Origin: an uncultured Alloprevotella sp. | Lineage (GTDB): Bacteria; Bacteroidota; Bacteroidia; Bacteroidales; Bacteroidaceae | Assembly (NCBI GenBank): GCA_944322325.1 | Contig: CALUOQ010000001.1 | Coordinates: 368,619-432,618 of the forward strand | Length of the DNA stretch: 64,000 bases | Direction of reading: 5' to 3' | In this document: one piece after another, positions 16,999 to 26,635 of the stretch | How the letters are laid out: each line of letters begins with the position of its first letter | Position numbering within the stretch: the first letter of the stretch is position 1 | Made by a program: the position numbers and the translations under genes | The notes under the pieces: generated by a model | Database searches by the model: none | Seen by the model: only the letters and a program-made list of their open reading frames with translations | What the model was told of the DNA's origin: nothing

Positions 16999-18429
16999 AT
17001 GAGAAAAGCATTTTCATCCCTGCTGCTGGCCTGCGCCCTGACTGCGGGCACGGCATGGGGACAAGCGCCGGCGGCCAAGCCCGACGTGCCGCTGAAGTAC
17101 GGCGCCACGCGCTTCGAGAAGCGTCAGGACGACGCCATGCGCAAGTTCCGCGACAACCGTCTCGGCGCCTTTATCCATTGGGGCCTCTACGCCATCCCGG
17201 GCGGCGAGTGGGACGGCAAGGTCTACCGCGGCGCCGCCGAGTGGCTCAAGTCGTGGGCCAAGGTGCCCTCGGCGGAGTGGCTGGAGCTCATGAAGCAGTG
17301 GAACCCCACGCGCTTCGACGCCCGCGCCTGGGCCAAGATGATGAAGAACATGGGCGCCCGCTACGTGAAAATCACCACCAAGCACCACGAGGGCTTCTGC
17401 CTCTGGCCCAGCAAATACTCGCCCTACACCGTGGCCCACACGCCCTACGGGAAGGACATCCTGGGCGAGCTTGTGAAGGCCTTCAACGACGAGGGCCTCG
17501 ACGTGCACTTCTACTTCTCCGTCATGGACTGGAGCCACCCCGACTGGCGCTACGACATCAAGACGCCGGAGGACAGTGTGGCCTTCCGCCGCTTCCTTGC
17601 GTTCACCGACAACCAGCTCCGCGAGCTCGCCACCCGCTACCCGACGGTCAAGGACTTCTGGTTTGACGGCACGTGGGACGCCTCGATCAAGAAGAACGCC
17701 TGGTGGACCGCCCACGCCGAGACTATGCTCAAGGAGCTCCTCCCCGGCGTGACAGTCAACAGCCGCCTGCGCGCCGACGACTACGGCAAGCGCCACTTCG
17801 ACAGCAACGGCCACCTCATGGGCGACTACGAGTCGGGCTACGAGCGCAAGCTGCCCGACCCGGTGCGCGACCTGCGCGTGACGCAGTGGGACTGGGAGGC
17901 CTGCATGACGCTGCCCGAAAACCAATGGGGCTACCACAAGGACTGGTCGCTGAGCTACGTGAAGACACCCGTCGAGGTGCTCGACCGCATCGTACACGCC
18001 GTGTCGATGGGCGGCAACATGGTGGTCAACTTCGGCCCGCAGGCCGACGGCGACTTCCGTCCCGAGGAGAAGGAGATGGCCGAGGCGCTGGGCCGCTGGA
18101 CCGCGCGCTACGGCACGTGCCTCTACGGCTGCGACTACGCCGGCCTGCCCAAACAGGACTGGGGCTACTACACACGCCGGGGCGACGACGTGTTCATGGT
18201 CGTCTTCAACCGTCCCTACTCGGGCTGGCTCACCGTGAAGACCAACAAGGGCCAGCGCGCCACGGCCGCCGCCCTGCTCGACGGCACGCCGCTCCGCGTG
18301 GTCGAAACGACCAGCAACGAGTACAACGTAGCCATGCCCTCCGCCGACCCCGGCGAGCCGTTCGTCATCCGCCTGACGCTCACCACGACAGGCAAAGCCA
18401 ACAACCAATACCGCGAAGCACTTACCTAA
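16999..18429 (+). CDS. Alpha-L-fucosidase, GH29
   Basis: 476-residue secreted GH29 enzyme cleaving alpha-linked L-fucose. The signal peptide ends near residue 21 (AWGQ). Family motifs are FIHWGLYAIPGGEW, YVKITTKHHEGFCLW (127-135 region) and the nucleophile Asp223 in DFWFDGTWD. The C-terminal domain from about residue 390 is a beta-sandwich. First gene of a tight operon: the GH105 gene starts 13 bp after its stop and the GH2 gene overlaps that. The combination points to a fucosylated, galactose- and uronate-containing plant glycan (inference). Confidence 0.93.
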   Translation: MRKAFSSLLLACALTAGTAWGQAPAAKPDVPLKYGATRFEKRQDDAMRKFRDNRLGAFIHWGLYAIPGGEWDGKVYRGAAEWLKSWAKVPSAEWLELMKQWNPTRFDARAWAKMMKNMGARYVKITTKHHEGFCLWPSKYSPYTVAHTPYGKDILGELVKAFNDEGLDVHFYFSVMDWSHPDWRYDIKTPEDSVAFRRFLAFTDNQLRELATRYPTVKDFWFDGTWDASIKKNAWWTAHAETMLKELLPGVTVNSRLRADDYGKRHFDSNGHLMGDYESGYERKLPDPVRDLRVTQWDWEACMTLPENQWGYHKDWSLSYVKTPVEVLDRIVHAVSMGGNMVVNFGPQADGDFRPEEKEMAEALGRWTARYGTCLYGCDYAGLPKQDWGYYTRRGDDVFMVVFNRPYSGWLTVKTNKGQRATAAALLDGTPLRVVETTSNEYNVAMPSADPGEPFVIRLTLTTTGKANNQYREALT

Positions 18430-18442
18430 CCCTCACACGACG

Positions 18443-19564
18443 ATGAAACAACTACTCACCCTCATCCTCCTCGCCGCCCTGCCCCTCGGAATGCGCGGCG
18501 AAGCGACGCCCAAGCCGGCCGAAGTAAAAGCCATCATGAAGCGCGTGGCCGACTGGCAGATAGCCAACCCCGCCGAAAACGGCAAGCGCAACGAGCTGGA
18601 CTGGACCCAGGCCGCGCTCTACGTCGGCATGGCCGACTGGGCCGAACTGGCCGAACGCACAGACCAGGACGACACCTATTATAAATGGCTGCTGCGCATC
18701 GGACGCCGCCACCAGTGGCAGCCGGGCGCGCGCATGTACCACGCCGACGACATCGCCGTCAGCGCCGTCTGGCTCGACCTGTACCGCAAATACGGCGAGC
18801 GCTCCATGTGGCTGCCCACGCTGGCGCGCACTGAGTTCGTCGTCAGCCATCCCTCCGACGGCACCCTCGAGCTCAACTACAGCCGCGCCGTGACGTTGGA
18901 GCGCTGGTCGTGGTGCGACGCCCTCTTCATGGCGCCGCCCGTCTACGCCAAGATGTACCGCCTGACCGGCGACCGCCGCTTCATCGACTTCATGAACGAG
19001 GAGTACCGCGCCACCTGTGACTTCCTCTACGACCGCGAGGAGCACCTCTTCTACCGCGACTGGCGCTACTTCGACCAGCGCGAGGCCAACGGCAGCAAGG
19101 TGTTCTGGGGACGCGGCAACGCGTGGGTCATAGCCGGCCTGTGCGAGGTGTTGCAGGAGCTGCCGTCCTCCAACCGTCACCGCGCCTACTACGAAGCGCT
19201 CTACCTCGAGCTGGCCAAGCGGCTGGCCGAACTGCAAAGCCCGGACGGATACTGGCACGCCAGCCTGCTCGACCCGGCGTCCTACCCCTCGCCCGAGACG
19301 AGCGCAACGGGATTCATCACGTACGCCCTGGCCTACGGCGTGAACCAGGGCCTGCTCGACCGCGACGCCTACCTGCCCGTCGTGCTCAAAGGCTGGCAGG
19401 CCCTCACCGACGCCGTCGAGCCCGACGGCAAGTTGGGTTACGTGCAGCCCATCGGCGCCGACCCCAAGAAAGTCACCCGCGACATGACCGAAACCTACGG
19501 CGTCGGCGCCTTCCTGCTGACCGGCTGCCAAGTTTATCAGCTTCTAACGACCCAGAAAGCATGA
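18443..19564 (+). CDS. Unsaturated glycoside hydrolase, GH105/GH88 type
   Basis: 373-residue enzyme with a signal peptide (about 1-19) and an alpha6/alpha6-barrel like YteR/YesR unsaturated rhamnogalacturonyl hydrolases (PF07470). These remove the unsaturated uronate left by polysaccharide lyases. Recognisable stretches are MYHADDIAVSAVWLDLYRK with candidate catalytic Asp102/103, LERWSWCDALFMAPP, FWGRGNAWVIAGL and SPETSATGFITYALAYGVNQG. It overlaps the next gene by ATGA. Exact substrate cannot be told from sequence. Confidence 0.9.
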   Translation: MKQLLTLILLAALPLGMRGEATPKPAEVKAIMKRVADWQIANPAENGKRNELDWTQAALYVGMADWAELAERTDQDDTYYKWLLRIGRRHQWQPGARMYHADDIAVSAVWLDLYRKYGERSMWLPTLARTEFVVSHPSDGTLELNYSRAVTLERWSWCDALFMAPPVYAKMYRLTGDRRFIDFMNEEYRATCDFLYDREEHLFYRDWRYFDQREANGSKVFWGRGNAWVIAGLCEVLQELPSSNRHRAYYEALYLELAKRLAELQSPDGYWHASLLDPASYPSPETSATGFITYALAYGVNQGLLDRDAYLPVVLKGWQALTDAVEPDGKLGYVQPIGADPKKVTRDMTETYGVGAFLLTGCQVYQLLTTQKA

Positions 19565-21666
19565 AGCACCTCCTCACCACCCTCCTGCTTGGCCTGACCG
19601 CCGCCACGGCCCAAGCCCGCGACGTCTTCCCCTTCAACGACGGCTGGACGTTCAAGAAAATGCCCGCCACGACAGACGCTCGCCAGGCCGCCGCGCAATG
19701 GAACGGCCGCTGGGACAGCGTCAGCCTGCCCCACACGTGGAACGCCCACGACATGCAGCAACGCGCCAACAACTTCTACGCCGGCCCGGCCTACTACCGC
19801 AAGACGTGCGTCTTCCCCGCCGAGTGGAAAGGCAACCGCCTGTTCCTCAGGTTCGAGGGTGTGGGCTCCTGCGCCGAGGTCTACGTGAACGGGCGCCTTG
19901 TCGGCAGCCACCGCGGGGCCTACTCGGCCTTCGCCTGCGAGATTCAGAACGACGTGAAGTTCGGCGAGACCAACGAAATCCTCGTCCGCGCCGACAACTC
20001 CGCCCGCCCGGACGTCATCCCCGTCAATCATAACCTCTTCGGCGTCTATGGCGGCATCTACCGCCCCGTATGGCTCGTCGTGACCGACCCCTGCCACATC
20101 GCCGTCACCGACTACGCCTCGCCGGGCGTCTACGTGCGCCAGCAGAACGTCAGTGCGCGCTCGGCCGACGTCAGTGTGCGCGTCAAGCTCGACAACGCCA
20201 CGCTCCACCCCCAGCCCGTGACGCTCGAAACCACCGTCAGCGACGCCGAGGGCAAGGTCGTGGCTTCCGACCGCCGCTCCTTCGACCTCACGGCGCAGGG
20301 GCAGCAAACGCTCGAGAGCCGCTTCACGCTGCGCCGGCCCCACCTGTGGCAAGGCCGGCAGGACCCCTATCTTTATAAAGTGACGGCGCGCCTGCTCCGG
20401 CAGGGCCGCACGGTCGACGAGGTGGTGCAGCCGCTCGGCCTGCGCAAGTTCGAAATCGTGGCGGGCAAGGGCTTCTACCTGAACGGGAAGAAGTATCCCA
20501 TGTACGGCGTGACGCGCCATCAGGACTGGCTCGGACTGGGCAGCGCCCTGACCAACCGCGAGCACGCCGCCGACCTGGCCACCATCATGGACGTCGGCGC
20601 GACAACCGTCCGCCTGGCCCACTACCAGCAGGCCGACTACGTCTACGCCAAGTGCGACTCGCTGGGCCTCATCGTCTGGGCCGAGATTCCCTTCGTCAAC
20701 CGCGTGACGGGCCAGGAGTGGGAAAACGCGCACAGCCAGCTGCGCGAGCTCATCCGCCAAAGCTACAACCATCCCTCCATCTACGTCTGGGGCCTCCACA
20801 ACGAGGTTTACCAGCCCCACTCGTACACCGCGCAACTCACGCAGTCGCTCCACGACCTGGCCAAGACCGAGGACCCCGACCGCTTCACTGCCTCGGTCAA
20901 CGGCTACGGCCACGCCGACCATCCCGTCAATATGAACGCCGACATCCAGGGCATGAACCGTTACTTCGGCTGGTACGAGAAGAAAATCAAGGACATCGAC
21001 GGATGGGTCGAAGGGCTGGAGAAAAACTACCCCGAGATGAAGCTGATGCTCACGGAGTACGGCGCCGACGCCAACCTGAAGCACCAGACGGAACTGCTCG
21101 GCGAGTCGCTCAACTGGACCAAGGAGTTCTACCCCGAAACGTTCCAGACGAAAACCCACGAGTACCAGTGGGCCACGATAGCCCGCCACCCGTACATCAT
21201 CGCGTCGTACCTGTGGAACACGTTTGACTTCGGCTGCCCCATGTGGGAGCGCGGCGGCGTACCGGCGCGCAACATGAAGGGCCTCGTCACTTTCGACCGG
21301 AAAACAAAAAAAGACTCCTACTTCTGGTACAAGGCGAACTGGAGCACGGAGCCGGTGCTCTACCTGACCCAGCGCCGCAACACCGACCGCGAACGCCGCA
21401 CGACGAGCGTCACCGTCTACTCCAACATCGGCCAGCCGCGCGTCAGCCTCAACGGCTGCGAGCTCAGTGGCATCCGCAAGGGATACACCGACGTGCACTA
21501 CGTCATCGAGGGCGTCACGCTGGCCGACGGCGAGAACGTCATCCGCGCCACGGCCACCGACCGCGACGGCCACGAACACACGGACCAGGTCACGTGGACC
21601 TACCACGGCGAGAAAAGCCGCGACGTCGACAGCCGCGAAAACCGCGACGAACATGCCGGATTCTAA
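19561..21666 (+). CDS. Beta-galactosidase-like, GH2
   Basis: 701-residue secreted GH2 enzyme: signal peptide (1-19), sugar-binding jelly roll (about 24-180), immunoglobulin-like domain (about 185-295), TIM barrel (about 300-590) and a C-terminal Ig-like domain. The acid/base Glu415 sits in WGLHNEVY and the nucleophile Glu499 in LMLTEYGAD. It belongs to the compact exported GH2 group of Bacteroidota rather than LacZ. Start overlaps the GH105 stop (ATGA). Beta-galactosidase is the best guess; related GH2 enzymes can differ in specificity. Confidence 0.9.
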   Translation: MKHLLTTLLLGLTAATAQARDVFPFNDGWTFKKMPATTDARQAAAQWNGRWDSVSLPHTWNAHDMQQRANNFYAGPAYYRKTCVFPAEWKGNRLFLRFEGVGSCAEVYVNGRLVGSHRGAYSAFACEIQNDVKFGETNEILVRADNSARPDVIPVNHNLFGVYGGIYRPVWLVVTDPCHIAVTDYASPGVYVRQQNVSARSADVSVRVKLDNATLHPQPVTLETTVSDAEGKVVASDRRSFDLTAQGQQTLESRFTLRRPHLWQGRQDPYLYKVTARLLRQGRTVDEVVQPLGLRKFEIVAGKGFYLNGKKYPMYGVTRHQDWLGLGSALTNREHAADLATIMDVGATTVRLAHYQQADYVYAKCDSLGLIVWAEIPFVNRVTGQEWENAHSQLRELIRQSYNHPSIYVWGLHNEVYQPHSYTAQLTQSLHDLAKTEDPDRFTASVNGYGHADHPVNMNADIQGMNRYFGWYEKKIKDIDGWVEGLEKNYPEMKLMLTEYGADANLKHQTELLGESLNWTKEFYPETFQTKTHEYQWATIARHPYIIASYLWNTFDFGCPMWERGGVPARNMKGLVTFDRKTKKDSYFWYKANWSTEPVLYLTQRRNTDRERRTTSVTVYSNIGQPRVSLNGCELSGIRKGYTDVHYVIEGVTLADGENVIRATATDRDGHEHTDQVTWTYHGEKSRDVDSRENRDEHAGF

Positions 21667-21685
21667 GACCTAAACCCTATATTAT

Positions 21686-22849
21686 ATGACAACATCTCTA
21701 TCCCCCCCGGCAGGAGTGCTCCGGCCCAAACCCCACTTTGCCCACCTCGACGGCCTGCGCGGCGTAGCGGCCGTCGAGGTGGTGGCTTTCCACCTGCTCG
21801 AAGCGCACGCCACGAGCCACCTCGACCAGATCGTCAACCACGGTTACCTGGCCGTCGACTTCTTCTTCATCCTCTCGGGCTTCGTCATCGGCTACGCCTA
21901 CGACGACCGCTGACCCCGCATGTCGTGGCGCAACTTCGCCCTGCGGCGCCTCGTGCGCCTGCAGCCGATGGTCGTGTTCGGCACGCTGATTGGCGCCCTT
22001 TTCTTCTACCCGGGCGCCAGTGTGGTCTGCCCGCTCGTGGACCAGACCACGCTGTCCCACTTGCTTATCGTCACGGTGATGGGCTGCCTGATGCTCCCCG
22101 TGAGCGTCGGGTACGACGTCCGTGGCTGGCAGGAGACCTATCCGCTCAACGGCCCGACGTGGTCGCTCTTCTTCGAGTACATCGCCAACATCCTCTACGC
22201 CCTCGTGCTGCGCCGCCTGCCGACGTGGCTGCTGGCCGTGGTGGTGCTGGCGTCGGCCTTCGCCACGGGGCAATACCTCCTCACGGCGCCGGGCGGCGAC
22301 ATCGTCGGCGGCTGGGCCCTGACCGGGCACGAGCTCCGCGTGGGCTTTACGCGACTGATGTTCCCCTTTACGGCCGGCCTGCTGCTGGCGCGGTGGCGCC
22401 CTCGCCTCAGCGTGCCCCATCCGTTCCTCGTATGCAGCGTGTTGCTCGTCGCCCTGCTGGCCATGCCCCGCGTCGGGGGCGCCGACGTCCGGCTCAACGC
22501 CCTGTACGAGCTGGGCTGCATCGTGGCGGGCTTCCCCTTGATTATCATCATCGGGGCCTCCGCCCTTCACGAGCAGCACGAGAGCAGTTTTGCCTGCCGC
22601 TTCCTCGGGCGCATCTCCTACCCCCTCTACATCACGCACTACCCCTTCGTCTACATGTACTTCGCCTACGTCCACGGTGCGGACGCCGCCTCGCCTCTGG
22701 GGCAGCTCGCTCTGGGCGTGACCGTCTGGGCCGGGTGCATCGCCATGGCCTACGTCTACACCCGCTGCTACGACGAGCCCGTGCGCCGCTGGCTGACGCG
22801 CCGCATCTGGGGAGTAAAGGACAAGGCGAGCAAAGGACAAAAGGACTAA
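21686..22849 (+). pseudogene. Acyltransferase 3 family gene interrupted by an in-frame TGA
   Basis: Two pieces in the same frame together make one OafA-like membrane acyltransferase (PF01757) of about 387 codons. The first piece (75 codons) has LDGLRGVAAVEVVAFHLLEAH and the second continues with LRRLVRLQPMV, NGPTWSLFFEYIANI and YPLYITHYPFVYMYF. They are separated only by a TGA at 21911-21913 right after YAYDDR, where relatives usually have Trp, so a single TGG-to-TGA change explains it. The second piece could restart at the ATG at 21920 but would lack the N-terminal catalytic His region. It follows the GH2 gene by 19 bp and ends at a strong terminator. Sequencing error is the alternative. Confidence 0.85.
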
Positions 22850-22891
22850 GCCACCGGTCGCGGCGCGCCACGCCGCCCCACCCCATACGCA

Positions 22892-22935
22892 GCGCGGGGG
22901 AGCTCTCGATGGAAGCTCCCCCGCGCCGTGTTTTT
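22892..22935 (+). terminator. Strong rho-independent terminator
   Basis: A 13-bp stem (GCGCGGGGGAGCT at 22892-22904 with its inverse at 22914-22926) is followed by CGTGTTTTTG. It ends the GH29-GH105-GH2-acyltransferase transcript between convergent genes. Confidence 0.88.
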
Positions 22936-22946
22936 GCCGTGCCCGC

Positions 22947-24620
22947 CTACTGCGCCGCGCCGAAGCGCTCCGCGAGCAGGCGGTCCACCTCCTCCGCCGT
23001 AGGGTTGACGGCCATCACCGTGCCGTCGCTGTCGACGAGCACCGTGCCGCCGCCCGAGCGGGCCAAGCGGTGTTTCTCCCAGACGCCGTGGCGATCGTCG
23101 AGGTCGACAAACTGCGCCCACGGGTAGCCGTCGCGCCCGATGGCCTGCCGCATGGCGCGCGTGTCGCCGTGCTCCCGGGCAATGCCTATCACCTGGAAAC
23201 CGTACGGGCGCCACTTCTCGTAGACAGGGATGAGGCGCAGCGAGTTGCGGCGGCAAGGCCCGCACCACGAGGCCCAAAGGTCGACAAGCGTCACACGGCC
23301 CGCCAGCAGCGTACCGATGCGCTCCTCGCCACCGTCGAGGCGCGTCGCCGTGTAGTCGATATACCGCGCACCGGGGCGCAGCGCAGTGTGGCCAGCTATC
23401 AGGTCGCGACACTCGGCTGTCACCGGATGTGCCGCAAAAGGCGCGGCGTAACGCCGCTCGAACAGGGCGGCCAGTGCGTCGTAGACCGAGTCGGGCTGGC
23501 CCTCGCGTTGCAACTGTTCGCGCACGAGGTAGAGTCCCACGAGCGTGGGGTGGTCCTCGGCCCACTGGCGCTGCCAGGCGTCGGCCTCGGCGTTGATGCG
23601 CACGATGCTGTCGTGCAGCGCGTAATAAGCGGCGGAGTGGAGCCTGCGCTCGCGCTCCAAGCGGTCGCGCTCGCGGTAGAGCAAATCGAGGCGGTCGCCG
23701 TCGCGCGGCGTGCCGACGTCGGAGTAATAGCGCCGCATCACCACGTCCAGCGTGTCGAACAGGGCCCTACCCTCGGCCGAGTAACTCGCTCCGGCCTCGT
23801 AGAGCTGGTCCATGCGATCGTAGTAGGGCGCAAGGCGGGGCTTGAACCGTGCACGGTGTTCGGCCCGCATCGCCGAGTCCTGCCGGCCCAGTGCGCCGTC
23901 CGACGCCACGTCGGCCCGCTCGTCACCGCGCCAGCTCACGTCGACCCGCCCGTTCTCTGCGAAAAACCTGGCAGGCATCCACGCTCCCCGCATCAGCTGT
24001 TCGTAAGCGATGAGTTCTACGCACATGGGGCGCGGGAAACGGCACGTACGTGCAAAGCGCCCGCCCCTGACGGGCAGCGACAGGGGCGTCACGACGCGCG
24101 GGTCGGCCCCCTCGGGCAGCAGCAGGAAGCGCGACACGCGCGTCGTGTCGGCCACGCGCCCCGCTATCCGGCACGTCACGCCCCCGCCGCCTGCGGACGG
24201 AGCGCGCAGCGACAGGGCGTCGTAGACCTTATGGCCGTCGGCGCCGCTGAGCCAGTCGACCGCCGTGTCGCCGGCCGCGACGGGCTCGAACGCCAGCCTC
24301 AGCGTCAGCGAGCCCGAGTCGGGCACGGTCACCAGGCTGTCCAGCGGCGCACCCTCAGCGCGAAGCAGGCGGCTGGTGCGCCCCGAGGGCAGACCGCACA
24401 ACGCGTCGCCCGACGACAGGCGCAACCGCTCGCCCGGCGCGCCGTAGAGGGTCACGTCGAACACGGCCGAGTCGGGCGTGAACTCCGCCCGGTACACCTC
24501 CATCCACTGCCAGTCCTTGTGCTGACCGTACGCCGGGAAATGGATGACGCGCCCCGCCAGCGATCCGACACCGAACCACGCGCCGAGCAGGGCGAGACAG
24601 GAAACAAAAACACTTTTCAT
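22947..24620 (-). CDS. TlpA-like thioredoxin-domain protein with N-terminal extension
   Basis: 557-residue exported protein. A signal sequence (MKSVFVSCLALLGAWFGVG) is followed by a large region of unassigned beta and helical segments, then a C-terminal TlpA/ResA-like thioredoxin domain with LVDLWASWCGPC (CxxC at 453-456). Similar proteins in Bacteroidota are annotated AhpC/TSA or DUF4369-thioredoxin fusions and reduce envelope disulfides. The usual cis-Pro before the penultimate strand is missing: the sequence is RSGGGTVLVDSDG. The start is the ATG at 24618-24620; the palindromic TAAATTTA at 24657-24664 may be its -7 element. It is divergent from GH43. Confidence 0.8.
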   Translation of the reverse strand: MKSVFVSCLALLGAWFGVGSLAGRVIHFPAYGQHKDWQWMEVYRAEFTPDSAVFDVTLYGAPGERLRLSSGDALCGLPSGRTSRLLRAEGAPLDSLVTVPDSGSLTLRLAFEPVAAGDTAVDWLSGADGHKVYDALSLRAPSAGGGGVTCRIAGRVADTTRVSRFLLLPEGADPRVVTPLSLPVRGGRFARTCRFPRPMCVELIAYEQLMRGAWMPARFFAENGRVDVSWRGDERADVASDGALGRQDSAMRAEHRARFKPRLAPYYDRMDQLYEAGASYSAEGRALFDTLDVVMRRYYSDVGTPRDGDRLDLLYRERDRLERERRLHSAAYYALHDSIVRINAEADAWQRQWAEDHPTLVGLYLVREQLQREGQPDSVYDALAALFERRYAAPFAAHPVTAECRDLIAGHTALRPGARYIDYTATRLDGGEERIGTLLAGRVTLVDLWASWCGPCRRNSLRLIPVYEKWRPYGFQVIGIAREHGDTRAMRQAIGRDGYPWAQFVDLDDRHGVWEKHRLARSGGGTVLVDSDGTVMAVNPTAEEVDRLLAERFGAAQ

Positions 24621-24779
24621 CCTCAAAATCCTTACGCTCAGATATTCAATTTGCCGTAAATTTACGCAAAACGCGGAAAGCGACAAAAATCCCACGCCGG
24701 AACGCCCGTTTCTCTTGCTTAACATCAACGGTTTGTCATTTTTCCCGATAACGTCGACTACCCTCAGGCCGGAAATTCC

Positions 24780-24787
24780 TACTTTTG
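24780..24787 (+). promoter_or_regulatory. Bacteroidota -7 promoter element (GH43)
   Basis: TACTTTTG, 36 bp before the ATG at 24824. Confidence 0.6.
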
Positions 24788-24823
24788 TCCTTATCAATCA
24801 CTTTGCACAAACAAACTTCCACT

Positions 24824-26410
24824 ATGTGGCTCAAACCTCTTACCCTCGGCGCACTGCTGGTCGGCCTGTCCGCTACGGCCGGCGCGCAGTCCGTCACGAC
24901 CTGGACGCCGAACAACGGCGACGGCACGTTCACCAATCCGATTCTCTGGGGAGACTGGCCCGACCCCGACGTGACGCGCGTCGGCGACACTTTCTACATG
25001 GTGTCCACCAGTATGCACTACGTGCCCGGCTGCCCCATACTGAAGTCCAAGAACCTTGTCGACTGGGAGATGGCAGGCTACGCCGTGGCGCGCTACGACG
25101 AAGACCCGCGCTACGACCTCGCAGGCGGCAGCCTCTACCTCAACGGCTCGTGGGCCAGCTCGATACGCTATCACAACGGGCGGTTCTACGTATTTTTCTG
25201 TACGCCCTACGGATGGGGCCGCGACACGGGCCATTTCTCCGTATGCGAAGCCGATCGCCCCGAGGGGCCGTGGACGCGCACCATTTTCCCCGAATACCTG
25301 TACGACCCGGGCGTGCTTTTCGACGACGACGGGCGCATTTACGTCGTACACGGACAGGGCACCCTCTACGTGACGGAGCTGAACGCCGACCTGAAATCCG
25401 TCAAGGGCGGGGCCCGGAAGATATGGAGCGGCCCGGTGAGCAACCGCAAGGGCGACCGTCAGGGCCACCCCGAGGGTTCCCATGTATATAAGATAAACGG
25501 CATGTACTACATCACCTGCCCGGCCGGTGGCACCGAGGGCTGGCAGGTCTGCCTGCGCTCCCGCAGCATCTACGGCCCCTACGAGTACCGGGTCATCATG
25601 GACGACGCCACCTCCTACCCGCCCAACGGACTTCACCAGGGCGGCATGGTACAACTCCAGGACGGCCGCTGGTGGTTCGTCATCATGCAGGACCGCGGCC
25701 CCATCGGGCGGGTGCCCCACCTCGTCCCCGTCAGTTGGCAGGACGGGTGGCCCATGCTGGGCGCCGAGGGGCGCGACGTCGCCACCTACCCCCTGCCCGT
25801 CGCCGCGCGGCGCGCCGCCATCAAGGTGCCGGCCACGACCGACGAGTTCGGCCGTAAGGAGTTGGGGCTGCAATGGCAGTGGAACCACAACCCCGACCCT
25901 TCGCGATGGTCGCTCACTGAGCGCCGGGGCTACCTGCGGCTGCGTGCCGCCCACGCCGAGAAGCTGGACATGGCGCGCAACACGCTGACGCAACGCGTCC
26001 AGGGCCCCCTGTCGCAGGGCACCGTCGAGCTGGACGTCACGGGGCTCAAGGACGGCAGCGTCGCCGGCTTCGGCATCTTCCAGCGGCCCTACGCCTACCT
26101 GGCCGTCACGCAGCAGGACGGGCGCCGCTCGCTGGCCTACTTCGAAAACGACGAGCTCAAGGAGACCGCCGTCGCCGACCTGCCGACCGACCGCGTATGG
26201 CTGCGCGCCCGCACCACGGACCGCGACTTCACCGCCCGCTTCTACTACAGCCTCGACGGCACGCACTTCCGCCCCGTCGGCGACACGTTCCACATGGGCC
26301 TGGGCCTCGCCTGGACGGGCAACCGCTTCGCCCTGTTCCACTTCAGCCGCAGCGCCGAGGGCGTAGGCGGGGTGGCGGACTTCAACTGGTTCCGCTTCAC
26401 AAACAAGTAG
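24824..26410 (+). CDS. Glycoside hydrolase family 43
   Basis: 528-residue secreted GH43 enzyme of the beta-xylosidase/alpha-L-arabinofuranosidase group. The signal peptide ends at AGAQ (residue 22). The five-bladed propeller begins with NPILWGDWPDPDVTRVGDTFYMV, which contains the catalytic base Asp47. LYDPGVLFDDDGR holds the pKa-modulating Asp and GHPEGSHVYKINGMYY the acid Glu. Residues from about 340 form the C-terminal beta-sandwich (GH43_C2 type). The frame is open to an upstream TTG but the ATG at 24824 starts a proper signal peptide. Monocistronic by position. Confidence 0.92.
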   Translation: MWLKPLTLGALLVGLSATAGAQSVTTWTPNNGDGTFTNPILWGDWPDPDVTRVGDTFYMVSTSMHYVPGCPILKSKNLVDWEMAGYAVARYDEDPRYDLAGGSLYLNGSWASSIRYHNGRFYVFFCTPYGWGRDTGHFSVCEADRPEGPWTRTIFPEYLYDPGVLFDDDGRIYVVHGQGTLYVTELNADLKSVKGGARKIWSGPVSNRKGDRQGHPEGSHVYKINGMYYITCPAGGTEGWQVCLRSRSIYGPYEYRVIMDDATSYPPNGLHQGGMVQLQDGRWWFVIMQDRGPIGRVPHLVPVSWQDGWPMLGAEGRDVATYPLPVAARRAAIKVPATTDEFGRKELGLQWQWNHNPDPSRWSLTERRGYLRLRAAHAEKLDMARNTLTQRVQGPLSQGTVELDVTGLKDGSVAGFGIFQRPYAYLAVTQQDGRRSLAYFENDELKETAVADLPTDRVWLRARTTDRDFTARFYYSLDGTHFRPVGDTFHMGLGLAWTGNRFALFHFSRSAEGVGGVADFNWFRFTNK

Positions 26411-26463
26411 GGCCGCGGCCTTGGCCGCACCAAGCGGTTCAGCCAAAGGCAGGCGCGATAAAG

Positions 26464-26543
26464 CAAGTGTAGTCCCAGAAATTCCTAAGACTACGATAGG
26501 AATTTCTGGGACTACACTTGTTCGGAACGGGGACTACACTTGT
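26464..26543. repeat. 80-bp nested-palindrome repeat, copy R4
   Basis: CAAGTGTAGTCCCAGAAATTCCT pairs with its exact inverse across a short loop, then a third arm GGGGACTACACTTGT follows. Located between the convergent GH43 and clpB genes. Confidence 0.87.
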
Positions 26544-26577
26544 TTTGCCGGAAACGGCGCACGTCCGCCCACACACA

Positions 26578-26614
26578 GAAAGCGGGGACGCGCCCCTTAG
26601 GACACGTCCCCGCT
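26578..26614 (-). terminator. Hairpin terminator after clpB
   Basis: On the minus strand AGCGGGGACG (26605-26614) pairs with CGTCCCCGCT (26581-26590) and is followed by TTTCT. It lies 22 bp after the clpB stop. Confidence 0.75.
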
Positions 26615-26635
26615 CAGGTAGGGAAAAACTGGATA

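Noticed and set aside
21702-21708. C7 tract near the start of the acyltransferase as a phase-variation switch
   Set aside because: Seven bases is short, the frame through it is correct, and the gene is already broken by the downstream TGA.
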